64,000 bases of DNA from contig NZ_JAGWCB010000010.1 in the NCBI RefSeq assembly GCF_020387415.1, positions 310,001-374,000 on the forward strand, in the 5' to 3' direction. The notes under the pieces are model-generated. The model worked only from the letters and a program-made list of their open reading frames with translations, made no database searches and was not told the DNA's origin. Positions 43,361-52,200 of the stretch are shown here, piece after piece (position 1 is the stretch's first letter; every line of letters starts with the position of its first letter). Made by a program: the position numbers and the translations under genes. This DNA is from Ideonella benzenivorans. Lineage in GTDB: Bacteria > Pseudomonadota > Gammaproteobacteria > Burkholderiales > Burkholderiaceae_C.

Positions 43361-45226
43361 TCAGGGGCAGGCGGTGCCGGCATCCAGCCGGACGATGCGC
43401 GGCTTGCCCAGGTGGGCGGCCGCAGGGTCATAGGCCGGTGCCGGCGCCTTGTAGGCCGCCAGATACGCCGACAGCGCATCGATGTCCTGCGCGCCGCCCA
43501 GGCGGTTGGTGCCCCCCTTCAGCACGCTGAAGCCGTCCCCGCCATCGGCCAGGAAGTTGTTCACCGTGACGCGCCAGGTCTTGCCGGCATCCACCAGCTG
43601 CCCGCCGCCGTCCACCAGGGTTTGCACCCCGGCGCCCGTGGTCAGCGTCAGGTTGCGCACCTTGGCCCCGCAGGCCTGGGTGTTGTCCCACTCGTAGCGG
43701 ATGCCCTTGGAGGGCAGCAGCACCTTGGCATAGGTGCTGGTCTGGCCGACACAGCCGGGGAACTGCTGCTCCAGCGTGTCGCGCACCTGCTGGGTGGTCA
43801 GCGTGAGCGTGACCAGGCTGTTGCCGAAGGGCTGGACGGTGAAGGCCTCGCCGTAGGTGACGTTGCCGTCGCCCTCGCCAGCGGTGCTGCCGACATAGAC
43901 GAAGCCAGGGCTGCGCACCCCGCCCGGGTTCATCAGCGCGAACTGCGCACCACCCACGTTGGACGCACTGGTGGCGGCCCACTGCGAATCGGCGATCAAG
44001 TCGCCCGCCGGCATGTTGCAGGCGGCGTCCTTGGTGTTGGGCAGGTCGGTGGTGATCGAACCGATCACCTGGTTGGCCACCGGCGCGGCCAGCGCCTTGT
44101 AGGCCGAGACGATGCCGGCGATCTGCGCGTTCGGCACGATGGCGGCGTTGCCGCGGTCCACCACCTTGTTCAGCGCGGTGATCGCAGCCACATGGCCGGT
44201 CGTGCGGTCCAGGGTCATGTCGATCTCGGTCAGCACCCTGCCCTGGGTGTTGGCGCTGGTGACCGGGATCAGGCGACCCGAGGTTACCGGCAGCTGGCAG
44301 TTGTAGGCCGCGTGGGTGTGGCCGCTGATCACCAGGTCCACCGCATCGTCGAGCTGGCTGACGATGGTCTTGATCGGCGAGCCGTCCAGGTTGCCGGCGC
44401 AGGCGTTGATGTCCACCGTGGAGCCGGTCTGCACCCCGCCCTGGTGGATCAGCACCACGATGGCCTCCACACCCTGGGCGCGCAGCGCAGGCACCAGCTG
44501 GTTGACGGTGGCGGCCTCGTCGTTGAACTTCAGGCCCTTCACGCCCGAGGGGGTGACGATCTGCGGCGTTTCCTTGAGGGTCAGGCCGATGAAGGCCACC
44601 TTGACCTTCTTGCCGCCCACCTGAAAGGCCTTGATGCCATAGGGCTTGAACATCGTGTCGCCGCTCTTGGCGTTGACCACGTTGGCCGCCAGGAACTTGA
44701 ACTGCGCGCCCTCAAACGGCACCGGCGTGCCCACCTGGGCGCCGCGGCAGCTGTTGACCGCGTCGCTGGGGTGACAGCCGCCCTGGGCCATGCGCTTGAG
44801 CTCGGCCTTGCCGTCGTCGAACTCGTGGTTGCCCACGGCATTGAAGTCCAGCCCGGCGCGGTTCATCGTCTCGATGGTCGGCTCATCATGGAACAGGGCC
44901 GACACCAACGGGCTGGCACCGATGAGGTCACCGGCCGAGACGACCACGGTGTTCGGGTTGGCCGCCCGGGCCGCGGCAATGTAGCCGGCGATCTCGTCCA
45001 CCCCACCGGCGGGCACCGCCGCCGCATCGCCACTGGCCTTGTAGGTGCCCGGCGACTCCAGCGCGCCGTGGAAGTCGTTGAGGGCCAGCACCTTGATCAC
45101 CGGGTTGCCGGTGTCCTTGGCGGCGGCCGTGCGGACGAGGGTGGTCTTGGCGCCGGCGGCAGCGTGGGCCGCACCCACAGCCATCATGGCCGTCAGTGCC
45201 CACATCAGGCGGGTCTGGATGAACAT
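43361..45226 (-). CDS. Secreted bifunctional UDP-sugar hydrolase/5'-nucleotidase
   Basis: A 621-residue exported protein. Signal peptide (MFIQTRLMWALTAMMAVGAA), then a metallophosphatase domain with LALNDFHGALES, SAGDLIGASPLVSALF, GNHEFDDG and GHTHAAY, and a C-terminal nucleotidase domain with GGVRSPGF and the substrate pocket F/W region ITVNNFLADGGDGFSVLKGG (partly). It releases phosphate and nucleosides from extracellular nucleotides. AGGGAG precedes ATG 45226. Stands alone downstream of slmA. Confidence 0.93.
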   Translation of the reverse strand: MFIQTRLMWALTAMMAVGAAHAAAGAKTTLVRTAAAKDTGNPVIKVLALNDFHGALESPGTYKASGDAAAVPAGGVDEIAGYIAAARAANPNTVVVSAGDLIGASPLVSALFHDEPTIETMNRAGLDFNAVGNHEFDDGKAELKRMAQGGCHPSDAVNSCRGAQVGTPVPFEGAQFKFLAANVVNAKSGDTMFKPYGIKAFQVGGKKVKVAFIGLTLKETPQIVTPSGVKGLKFNDEAATVNQLVPALRAQGVEAIVVLIHQGGVQTGSTVDINACAGNLDGSPIKTIVSQLDDAVDLVISGHTHAAYNCQLPVTSGRLIPVTSANTQGRVLTEIDMTLDRTTGHVAAITALNKVVDRGNAAIVPNAQIAGIVSAYKALAAPVANQVIGSITTDLPNTKDAACNMPAGDLIADSQWAATSASNVGGAQFALMNPGGVRSPGFVYVGSTAGEGDGNVTYGEAFTVQPFGNSLVTLTLTTQQVRDTLEQQFPGCVGQTSTYAKVLLPSKGIRYEWDNTQACGAKVRNLTLTTGAGVQTLVDGGGQLVDAGKTWRVTVNNFLADGGDGFSVLKGGTNRLGGAQDIDALSAYLAAYKAPAPAYDPAAAHLGKPRIVRLDAGTACP

Positions 45227-45336
45227 ACGGGCTCCCTGAAAACATGGTTGGAGCCCGGATTGGAGCGGGGAGGCGATGACACCCGCTTGACGTGATCGCC
45301 CACCCCCCACAGTCTGGGGGGGCCGCGCCAGGTCGC

Positions 45337-46002
45337 TCAGGCCAGCATGCGCAGGGCGATGTCCAACTGCTCGGTGGGCAGCCGGCGAAAGCCCGAGCGG
45401 GCAAAGCGCTGCAGGCGGCCGATGGCAAAGCAGGTCAGCGCCGAGGCCTGCCCATTGGCATCCACCGTGGGGGTGGCCGAACCGGCCGATTCGGCGGCCA
45501 GGCGCAGGCTCTGGCGCAGCATGGACTCGATGCGGTCGAAGAACTGGTTCATCCGCACGCCCAGGCGCTCATGCTCGAAGACCAGCGCATCACCGACCAT
45601 CACGCGGCTCATGCCCGGGTTGCGCTCACCGAACTGCAGCAGCACCTGAACCATGCGACGGGCCTGGTCCAGGCCCTGGGTTTCGCGTTCGGCCACCTGG
45701 TTGAGCAGCGTGAAGACACTGGACTCGATGAACTCCAGCAGGCCTTCGAACATCTGGGCCTTGCTGGCGAAATGGCGGTAGAGGGCCGCCTCGCTGACCG
45801 CCAGCCGCGCCGCCAGGGCCGCGGTGGTGATGCGCTCGGCCCCGGGCTGCTCCAGCATCGCCGCCAGGGCCTGCAGGATCTGCACCCGACGCTCGCCCGG
45901 CTTGGGCCGCTTGCGGGCGGCCGGCGCCGGGGGCACCTCCAGCGCAGACGCAGCGGATGTCTCGGTTTCGACCGGTTCCAGGGTTTCGGGCTGGTCAGAC
46001 AT
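45337..46002 (-). CDS. slmA: Nucleoid occlusion regulator SlmA (TetR family)
   Basis: A 221-residue TetR-fold protein. After a disordered 30-residue N-terminus comes the helix-turn-helix (ITTAALAARLAVSEAALYRH) with FASKAQMFEGLLEFIE. This ending of the DNA-binding domain and the argB neighbourhood match SlmA, which blocks FtsZ assembly over the chromosome. The start ATG overlaps the stop of the upstream 5'-nucleotidase by one base (TGATG). Confidence 0.88.
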   Translation of the reverse strand: MSDQPETLEPVETETSAASALEVPPAPAARKRPKPGERRVQILQALAAMLEQPGAERITTAALAARLAVSEAALYRHFASKAQMFEGLLEFIESSVFTLLNQVAERETQGLDQARRMVQVLLQFGERNPGMSRVMVGDALVFEHERLGVRMNQFFDRIESMLRQSLRLAAESAGSATPTVDANGQASALTCFAIGRLQRFARSGFRRLPTEQLDIALRMLA

Positions 46003-46700
46003 CACGGCAGGCGGTGCAGCTGTTGAAGCGAGCCGATTCTGGCATACACATACGCAGGCCGACGGGCCAGCCGCGCGCCCTGCTCCGGCCCATGCGCGTG
46101 GCGCCGCGACCAGCGCTGCATCCACACCGCGCGCATGCCCACCCGGTGGGCCGACTTCTGGTTCATCAGGCTGTCTTCCACCAGCACGCACCGGCTGGGC
46201 GACACCTTCAGTCGGGCGGCCAGCAGCCGCAGCATGCGCGCATCGGGTTTGGGCCGCAGATCGCCAAAGCAGTGCATCTGCTCCACGCCCACCACCTCGT
46301 CGAAGCAGGCCAGCAGGCCCAGGTGGCGCAGCACCTGCACGGCGTAATCCCGCCCGGCGTTGGTCAGCACGATCTTGCGCCCCGGCAGACGCCGCAGGGC
46401 CGCGACATCGTGCGGGTGGCCCATCAGCGCACGCTCCAGGTCCGGCAGCCGGTGGGTGGCACGCACGAAGTGCTCGACCCGCACGCCGTGGTGGCGCACC
46501 AGGCCCACCAGCGTGTTGCCATAGTGGGCCCAGTAGTGGGCCCGAAGATGGTCGGCCTCTTCGTGGCTGACCTGCAGCGTGTCCTCGATGTAGCGGTTCA
46601 TTGCTGCATCGAAGTGATGGAAGGCTGACACGCCCGCGTTGTGCAGGGTGTTGTCCAGGTCGAACAGCCAGACCGGGTCCGGCTGCGCGCGGCGCGCCAT
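46002..46700 (-). CDS. HAD-family pyrimidine 5'-nucleotidase
   Basis: A 232-residue HAD phosphatase: nucleophile motif WLFDLDNTLHNA, motif II IVLTNAGRDY, and motif III/IV KPDARMLRLL and CVLVEDSLMNQKSA. This pattern is annotated as pyrimidine 5'-nucleotidase (SDT1/YjjG-like). It lies between argB and slmA, with 1-base contacts on both sides, forming argB-nucleotidase-slmA. Confidence 0.92.
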   Translation of the reverse strand: MARRAQPDPVWLFDLDNTLHNAGVSAFHHFDAAMNRYIEDTLQVSHEEADHLRAHYWAHYGNTLVGLVRHHGVRVEHFVRATHRLPDLERALMGHPHDVAALRRLPGRKIVLTNAGRDYAVQVLRHLGLLACFDEVVGVEQMHCFGDLRPKPDARMLRLLAARLKVSPSRCVLVEDSLMNQKSAHRVGMRAVWMQRWSRRHAHGPEQGARLARRPAYVYARIGSLQQLHRLP

Positions 46701-46701
46701 C

Positions 46702-47613
46702 TCAGTGCGAGCGGATCATCGTGCCGTAGGCCTGGTCGGTCAGGATCTCCAGCAGCATGGCATGCGGCACGCGGCCATCGACGATGTGCACCGTGTTGAC
46801 CCCACTCTTGGCGGCATCCAGCGCGCCGGCGATCTTGGGCAGCATGCCACCGCTGATCGTGCCGTCGGCCACCAGCTCGTCGATCTGGCGCGCGGTCAGG
46901 TCGGTCAGCAGCTGGCCCTGCTTGTCCAGCACCCCGCGGATGTTGGTCAGCAGCAGCAGCTTCTCGGCCTTGAGCACCTCGGCCAGCTTGGAGGCCACCA
47001 GATCGGCGTTGATGTTGTAGCTCTCGTTCTTCTCGCCAAAGCCGATCGGGCTGATGACGGGAATGAAAGCGTCGTCCTGCAGCGCCTTCACCACGCTCGG
47101 GTCGATCGAGACGATCTCGCCGACCTGGCCCACGTCGTGGGTCTTGCTCGGGTCGTCCTTGTCGGCCAGGCGCATCTGGCGAGCGCGGATCATCGCGCCA
47201 TCGCGGCCGGTCAGGCCCACGGCCTTGCCGCCCACGGCATTGATCAGGCCGACGATGTCCTGCTGCACCTCGCCGGCCAGCACCCACTCGACCACGTCCA
47301 TGGTCTCCGGGTCGGTCACGCGCATGCCCTGCACGAAGGTGCCCTTCTTGCCGATCTTGGCCAGCGCGGCGTCGATCTGCGGCCCCCCGCCATGCACCAC
47401 GATGGGGTTCATGCCGACCAGCTTGAGCAGCACGATGTCCTCGGCGAAGTCCTGTTGCAGGGCCGGGTCGGTCATGGCGTTGCCGCCGTACTTGATCACC
47501 AGCGTCTTGCCGTGGAACTTGCGGATGTAGGGCAGGGCCTGGGCCAGGATCTCGGCCTTGTCGCGGGGCTGGATGGCGTCCAGGGAGGAAGGCACGGGCG
47601 CGTCGGTGCTCAT
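46702..47613 (-). CDS. argB: Acetylglutamate kinase ArgB
   Basis: A 303-residue amino-acid kinase, second step of arginine synthesis. Motifs: [49 protein letters not shown] and [19 protein letters not shown]-terminal extension of about 20 residues. No other arg gene is adjacent. ATG 47613 chosen; a longer in-frame start reaches 47700 without support. Confidence 0.97.
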   Translation of the reverse strand: MSTDAPVPSSLDAIQPRDKAEILAQALPYIRKFHGKTLVIKYGGNAMTDPALQQDFAEDIVLLKLVGMNPIVVHGGGPQIDAALAKIGKKGTFVQGMRVTDPETMDVVEWVLAGEVQQDIVGLINAVGGKAVGLTGRDGAMIRARQMRLADKDDPSKTHDVGQVGEIVSIDPSVVKALQDDAFIPVISPIGFGEKNESYNINADLVASKLAEVLKAEKLLLLTNIRGVLDKQGQLLTDLTARQIDELVADGTISGGMLPKIAGALDAAKSGVNTVHIVDGRVPHAMLLEILTDQAYGTMIRSH

Positions 47614-47791
47614 GGTGGCGGCGTGGAACGGGTGAAAAAACCGGCCGTTCAGACAGCCCACGGGGCCGGATGCCAGACCGGGCTGCGGCATTGTAGGCAC
47701 AGGCCGCCGCCGCCGTTGCTGTTACGCTGGGGCATGGCCGCGTCAGCCTCCGCCCCCGGCCGCGCGTTAAAGGAAGAGAAAGGAAACCGCC

Positions 47792-48079
47792 ATGTCCCTG
47801 ACGACCCGCCCCGCCCTCTGGCTTGCCGCCGTGCTGGCCGGTTTGGCCGTGAGCGCCCACGCCGCTGAGGGCGAGATCCGCAAGATCAACAGCGCCCAGG
47901 CCAAGGTGACGATCAAGGCCGGGCCGATCCCGAACCTGGACATGCCCCCGATGACCATGGTCTTCAAGGCCACCCCGCCCAGCCTGCTGCAAGGGCTGGC
48001 CGAGGGGGACAAGGTGTCCTTCGAGGCCGCCCAGGTGAATGGTCAATATGTGGTGACGTCCATCCGCAAGCTCCCTTGA
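47792..48079 (+). CDS. CusF-like periplasmic copper-binding protein
   Basis: A 95-residue exported protein: signal peptide ending SAHAAEG, then a small beta-barrel with the CusF motif DMPPMTMVFKA, whose Met and Trp/Phe residues bind Cu(I). CusF proteins shuttle copper to CusCBA-type efflux systems, but no cus or cop gene lies nearby. Good ribosome sites (AAAGGA) precede ATG 47792. Divergent from argB. Confidence 0.9.
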   Translation: MSLTTRPALWLAAVLAGLAVSAHAAEGEIRKINSAQAKVTIKAGPIPNLDMPPMTMVFKATPPSLLQGLAEGDKVSFEAAQVNGQYVVTSIRKLP

Positions 48080-48133
48080 TCCCGTGACCGGATTGGGTTC
48101 ACCATCCGGTTGCGTCACACAGGAGAAGCAGAC

Positions 48134-48643
48134 ATGACCGATCCGACCCCGGAAGAACACCCCGACAGCCCGGCGGACAGCGCCGCGGCGGAGTCCCTGG
48201 CCCACACCATCCGGGCCTCCGCCCACCAGATCTGGCTGGCCGGGCTGGGCGCCTTCGCCAAGACCCAGCAGGAGGGGGGCAAGGTGTTCGAAGCCCTGGT
48301 CAAGGAAGGCAGCCAGCTCAAGGACAAGGCCCAGATGCCCTTCGAGGCGCTGGCCAGCAAGGCCGACGAATTGGCCGGCAAGGCCGGTGCCCCCTGGGAC
48401 AAGCTGGAATCGGTCTTCGAGGCCCGTTCCAGCCAGGTGATGCAACGCATGGGGCTGCCCACGGCCCAGGAAGTGGCCGATCTGCGGGCCCAGGTGGCCG
48501 CGCTGGCCGAACAGGTGCGGGCACTGCAGCCGCCGGCCCCGCCGGCCCGCAAGCGCGTGGCCCGCAAACGGGCCCGCGCCAAGGCCAAGTCGGTCACCCC
48601 CGCGGCCGAGGCCGCCGACGGCCCGGAGCGCCCCCCGCTCTGA
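48134..48643 (+). CDS. Phasin-like polyhydroxyalkanoate granule protein (PhaF/PhaI type)
   Basis: A 169-residue helical protein. The middle has the phasin pattern IRASAHQIWLAGLGAFAKTQ, EGGKVFEALVKEG and LESVFEARSSQVMQRMGLPT; the C-terminus is Lys/Arg/Ala-rich like PhaF and may contact DNA. It probably coats PHA granules. AGGAG (48121-48125) precedes ATG 48134. Convergent with the M32 carboxypeptidase. Confidence 0.9.
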   Translation: MTDPTPEEHPDSPADSAAAESLAHTIRASAHQIWLAGLGAFAKTQQEGGKVFEALVKEGSQLKDKAQMPFEALASKADELAGKAGAPWDKLESVFEARSSQVMQRMGLPTAQEVADLRAQVAALAEQVRALQPPAPPARKRVARKRARAKAKSVTPAAEAADGPERPPL

Positions 48644-48655
48644 GCCCTGCCGGCT

Positions 48656-50152
48656 TCAACCCAGGTAGCGCGCCTCCAGGTGCGCCTTGAAGTAGGCCGG
48701 GTTGAGCGGCTCACCGCTGACCCACTGCGTCAGTTCCGGCGTCGTCCAGCGGCTGCCCTGCTGCCAAATGCGCTCGCGCAGCCAGTCGAACACCGGGGCC
48801 AGTTCGCCCCGGGCGATGCCGGCATCCACGTCGGGCAGGTCGCGGCGCAGCGCCGCGAACCACTGGGCGGCGTACATGGCCCCCAGCGAATAGCAGGGGA
48901 AGTAGCCGAACAGGCCCTCCGGCCAGTGCACGTCCTGCATCGGGCCATCCCGGAAGTTGCCGCGCGTGTCCAGCCCCAGCAGATCCCGCATGCCCGCGTC
49001 CCACAGCGCGGGAATGTCCTCGGCCTCGGCCCGCCCGTCGATCAAGGCCTGCTCGATGTCGAAGCGCAGCAGGATGTGGGCGGGATAGGTCACCTCGTCC
49101 GACTCGACCCGGATCAGGCCGGGCTTCACCCGGGTCAACAGGCGCTGCAGATTGTCCGGCGCGAACGCAGGTTGCGCGCCGAAGGCCTGCGCCAGCAGGG
49201 GCGCCAGCTGTCGGGCAAAGCCGGGGTGCGAACCCAGCTGCATCTCGAAAAAGAGGCTCTGGCTCTCATGCAGCGCCATGGAACGGGCCAACCCCACCGG
49301 CTGGCCCAGCCAGGCACGCGGCAGGTTCTGCTCGTAGCGGCCGTGGCCCGTCTCATGCACCGTGCCCATCAGCGCCAGCAGGAAGTCGTCCTCGCTGAAA
49401 CGGGTGGTCAGGCGCACGTCCTCGGGCACGCCGCCGGTGAACGGGTGGGCGCTCACATCCAGCCGACCGGCCTGGAAATCAAACCCCAGCAGCCGCATGA
49501 CCTGTTCGCTCAGCTGCCGCTGGGCCTCGACCGGGAACGGCCCCTGGGCTCCCTGCACCGGCGGCTCGGCCGCCTGGCGTGCCGCCACGGTCTGGATCAG
49601 GCCGGGCAACCAGGTGCGCACCTGGTCGAACACGGTCTTCACCTGGGCGCTGGTCATGCCGGGTTCATACTGGTCCAGCAGGGCGTCATAGGGCAGCAGG
49701 CCGCTGCGCTCGGCCAGCAGCCGGGCCTCCTCGCGTACCGTGGCCAGCACCGGGCGAAAGTTCTCCAGGAAGCCGGCCCAGTCGTTGGCCGGCCGCTGGG
49801 TGCGCCAGGCCTGGCCGCAGCGGGAGGTGACCCGCGACCGCTGCGCGACCAGAGCCTCGGGCAGCGCGGTGGCCTGGCGCCAGTCGCGCTGCATCTCGCG
49901 CAGGTTGGCGCGCTGCCAGTCGTCCAGCGGCTCCTGGGCCGCCCGGGCCAGTTCGTCGGCCATCGCCGGGTCGGTGCGCTGGCGGTGCATCAGACCGGCC
50001 AGTTCGGTCAAGGCCGCAGTGCGGGCCTCGTTGCCGGCGGGGGGCATGAAGGCCGCCTGATCCCAATGGGCCAGGGCCTGCAGGTGGGACAGACGGTGCA
50101 GACGGGCATGGCGTTCGGCCAGCGCGTCATAACTGGGGGTGGCTTGTGGCAT
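48656..50152 (-). CDS. M32-family metallocarboxypeptidase (Taq type)
   Basis: A 498-residue zinc carboxypeptidase. Active-site HETGHGRYEQNLP near residue 270 (HExxH form), followed by the ALHESQSLFFEMQLG block and the C-terminal FGYFPCYSLGAMYAAQWF segment typical of M32. Cytoplasmic, removes C-terminal residues from peptides. ATG 50152 (MPQATPSYDALAERHARL) is chosen over ATG 50188. Confidence 0.95.
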   Translation of the reverse strand: MPQATPSYDALAERHARLHRLSHLQALAHWDQAAFMPPAGNEARTAALTELAGLMHRQRTDPAMADELARAAQEPLDDWQRANLREMQRDWRQATALPEALVAQRSRVTSRCGQAWRTQRPANDWAGFLENFRPVLATVREEARLLAERSGLLPYDALLDQYEPGMTSAQVKTVFDQVRTWLPGLIQTVAARQAAEPPVQGAQGPFPVEAQRQLSEQVMRLLGFDFQAGRLDVSAHPFTGGVPEDVRLTTRFSEDDFLLALMGTVHETGHGRYEQNLPRAWLGQPVGLARSMALHESQSLFFEMQLGSHPGFARQLAPLLAQAFGAQPAFAPDNLQRLLTRVKPGLIRVESDEVTYPAHILLRFDIEQALIDGRAEAEDIPALWDAGMRDLLGLDTRGNFRDGPMQDVHWPEGLFGYFPCYSLGAMYAAQWFAALRRDLPDVDAGIARGELAPVFDWLRERIWQQGSRWTTPELTQWVSGEPLNPAYFKAHLEARYLG

Positions 50153-50233
50153 GTCACGATTGTGGCGTCCGCCCTTCCCCAAGGGCAACCGGCCCGACCC
50201 AGCGAAAGCCCCCCCAGGTGGGGGACACAGGGT

Positions 50234-50719
50234 TCAGACCACCCAGGCCCCCGGGAACCAGCCCAGCAGGACCAGCGTCATCACGACATAGCGCAACAGC
50301 TTGCCCACCCCCATGTAGGCCACGCAGGGCCAGAACGGCAGACGCAGCCAGCCGGCCAGTGCGCACAAGGGGTCGCCCACCACCGGCAGCCAGCTACCCA
50401 GGCAGGCCTTGGGACCGAAACGTTCCAGCCAGCGCAACAGCCGCGCCTCCTGGGGCGGCCGGTGGCGCAGGTGCTCATAGGCGCGTTCGGCCCCGTAGCC
50501 GGTCCACCAGCTGATCGCCCCGCCCAGGGTGTTGCCCAGCGTCGCCACCAGGATCGCCGGCCACAGCAGATCCGGTCGCAGCTTGACCAGGCCGAACAGC
50601 GCGGCCTCGGAACCGACCGGCAACAAGGTGGCCGACACCACCGCCACCAGGAACAAGGTGGTCAGCCCGTATTCGGGCAGCGCCATCCAGCCCATCAGGG
50701 CATGCATCCAGGAGTCCAT
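50234..50719 (-). CDS. YqaA/DedA-type membrane protein
   Basis: A 161-residue inner membrane protein of the SNARE-associated/VTT fold: YGLTTLFLVAVVSATLLPVG, SEAALFGLVKL, NTLGGAISWWTGYGAERAYE and WLPVVGDPLCALAGWLRLPF. YqaA proteins are small DedA relatives possibly involved in lipid flipping. ATG 50719 is preferred; an in-frame ATG at 50743 overlaps the dusB promoter. Confidence 0.9.
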   Translation of the reverse strand: MDSWMHALMGWMALPEYGLTTLFLVAVVSATLLPVGSEAALFGLVKLRPDLLWPAILVATLGNTLGGAISWWTGYGAERAYEHLRHRPPQEARLLRWLERFGPKACLGSWLPVVGDPLCALAGWLRLPFWPCVAYMGVGKLLRYVVMTLVLLGWFPGAWVV

Positions 50720-50744
50720 GGCCGCATTGTGGCGTGACGGCAAG

Positions 50745-50773
50745 CCGACACGGCAGCGGCGCGGGCCTATAAT
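50745..50773 (+). promoter_or_regulatory. dusB: Promoter for dusB-fis-purH
   Basis: CCGACA (50745-50750) and a perfect TATAAT (50768-50773) separated by 17 bases; start of transcription near 50780, about 30 bases before dusB. The strongest promoter seen in the window. Confidence 0.7.
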
Positions 50774-50811
50774 CCTGCCTCCTTTTTAAGCAATTCCACC
50801 CACCGCCCGCC

Positions 50812-51852
50812 ATGCAGATCGGCCCTCATGTGCTGCCGAACGCCTTGTTCGTCGCCCCGATGGCCGGGGTGACGGACCGGCCGTTTCGCACCTTGTGCAA
50901 GCGCCTGGGGGCGGGCTATGCGGTCAGCGAGATGGTCACCTCGCGCAAGGACCTGTGGAACTCGCTGAAGACCTCGCGCCGGGCCGACCACACCGGGGAG
51001 ACGGCGCCGATCGCCGTGCAGATCGCGGGCACCGAGCCGGCCATGATGGCCGAGGCCGCGCGCTACAACATCGACCGCGGCGCCCAGATCATCGACATCA
51101 ACATGGGCTGCCCGGCCAAGAAGGTCTGCAACAAGTGGGCCGGTTCCGCGCTGATGCGCGAGGAGCCCCTGGCGCTGGCCATCGTCGAGGCCGTGGTGGC
51201 CGCCTGCGCGCCCCAGGGCGTGCCGGTGACCCTGAAGATGCGCACCGGCTGGTGCGACACCGAGCGCAATGCGCTGGCCCTGGCGCGCGGCGCCGAGGCG
51301 GCCGGCGTGGCGATGGTGACGGTGCATGGCCGCACCCGCGAGCAGGGCTACAAGGGCAGCGCCGAGTACGACACGATCGCCGCCGTCAAGGCCGCGCTGC
51401 GCATCCCGGTGGTGGCCAATGGCGACATCGACTCGCCCGAGAAGGCGCGGGCCGTGCTGCAGGCCACCGGCGCCGATGCGCTGATGATCGGCCGCGCGGC
51501 CCAGGGCCGGCCCTGGATCTTCCGCGAGATCGCCCATTTCCTGGCCACCGGCACCCACCTGGCACCACCGGCCACCCGCGACGTGCAGGGTTGGCTGACC
51601 GAGCACCTGCGCGACCACTACGCCCTCTACGGCGAAGAGGCCGGCGTGCGCAGTGCGCGCAAGCACATCGGCTGGGCCGTGCGTTCGCTGCCTGGCGGCG
51701 AAGCCTTCCGCGCCGCCATGAACACCCTGGACGACTGCGAAGCCCAGCTGCGCGCCGTCACCACTTTCTTCGAGGCCCTGGCCGACACCCACCGGCTGCT
51801 GCCCTCGCTTCCCCCGGCCGCCAACCAGGACACGCTTGCACGACAGGCCTGA
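50812..51852 (+). CDS. dusB: tRNA-dihydrouridine synthase DusB
   Basis: A 346-residue flavoenzyme. Motifs: FVAPMAGVTDRPFRTLC, DINMGCPAKKVCNKWAGSAL with the catalytic Cys, TLKMRTGWCDTERNALALA, VHGRTREQGYKG and ANGDIDSPEKA. It reduces uridine in the tRNA D-loop. The first gene of dusB-fis, the classical order; fis starts 58 bases later. Confidence 0.97.
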   Translation: MQIGPHVLPNALFVAPMAGVTDRPFRTLCKRLGAGYAVSEMVTSRKDLWNSLKTSRRADHTGETAPIAVQIAGTEPAMMAEAARYNIDRGAQIIDINMGCPAKKVCNKWAGSALMREEPLALAIVEAVVAACAPQGVPVTLKMRTGWCDTERNALALARGAEAAGVAMVTVHGRTREQGYKGSAEYDTIAAVKAALRIPVVANGDIDSPEKARAVLQATGADALMIGRAAQGRPWIFREIAHFLATGTHLAPPATRDVQGWLTEHLRDHYALYGEEAGVRSARKHIGWAVRSLPGGEAFRAAMNTLDDCEAQLRAVTTFFEALADTHRLLPSLPPAANQDTLARQA

Positions 51853-51910
51853 CGCCGCGCGCGGCCCCGCCCGCGCCGCCCCTCTGGCTGGCCGCCCTCT
51901 GCCCCACCCC

Positions 51911-52156
51911 ATGAGCCACAAGAACGACAACAGTCTCGAAACCTGCGTCCGCGAGACGCTGGACCAGTATTTCCAGGATCTGCACGGTGCCGAGCCGCAT
52001 TCGCTGCACGACATGGTCCTCCGCACGGTCGAGAAGCCGTTGCTGGAGGTCGTGATGCAGCAGGCCGACGGCAACCAGAGCAAGGCCGCCGAATGGCTGG
52101 GCATCAACCGCAACACGCTGCGCCGCAAGCTGGTCGAGCACAAGCTGATCAAGTGA
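51911..52156 (+). CDS. fis: Nucleoid protein Fis
   Basis: An 81-residue Fis-family DNA-binding protein: N-terminal dimerisation helices ([20 protein letters not shown]) and C-terminal helix-turn-helix [23 protein letters not shown] 51911 ([10 protein letters not shown]) fits homologue length; an upstream in-frame start would extend into dusB. It bends DNA at rRNA promoters, replication and recombination sites. Confidence 0.96.
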   Translation: MSHKNDNSLETCVRETLDQYFQDLHGAEPHSLHDMVLRTVEKPLLEVVMQQADGNQSKAAEWLGINRNTLRRKLVEHKLIK

Positions 52157-52200
52157 ACGCCCGGCCCTCCCCCATCTCCACTCTCAACCCGCACACCACC

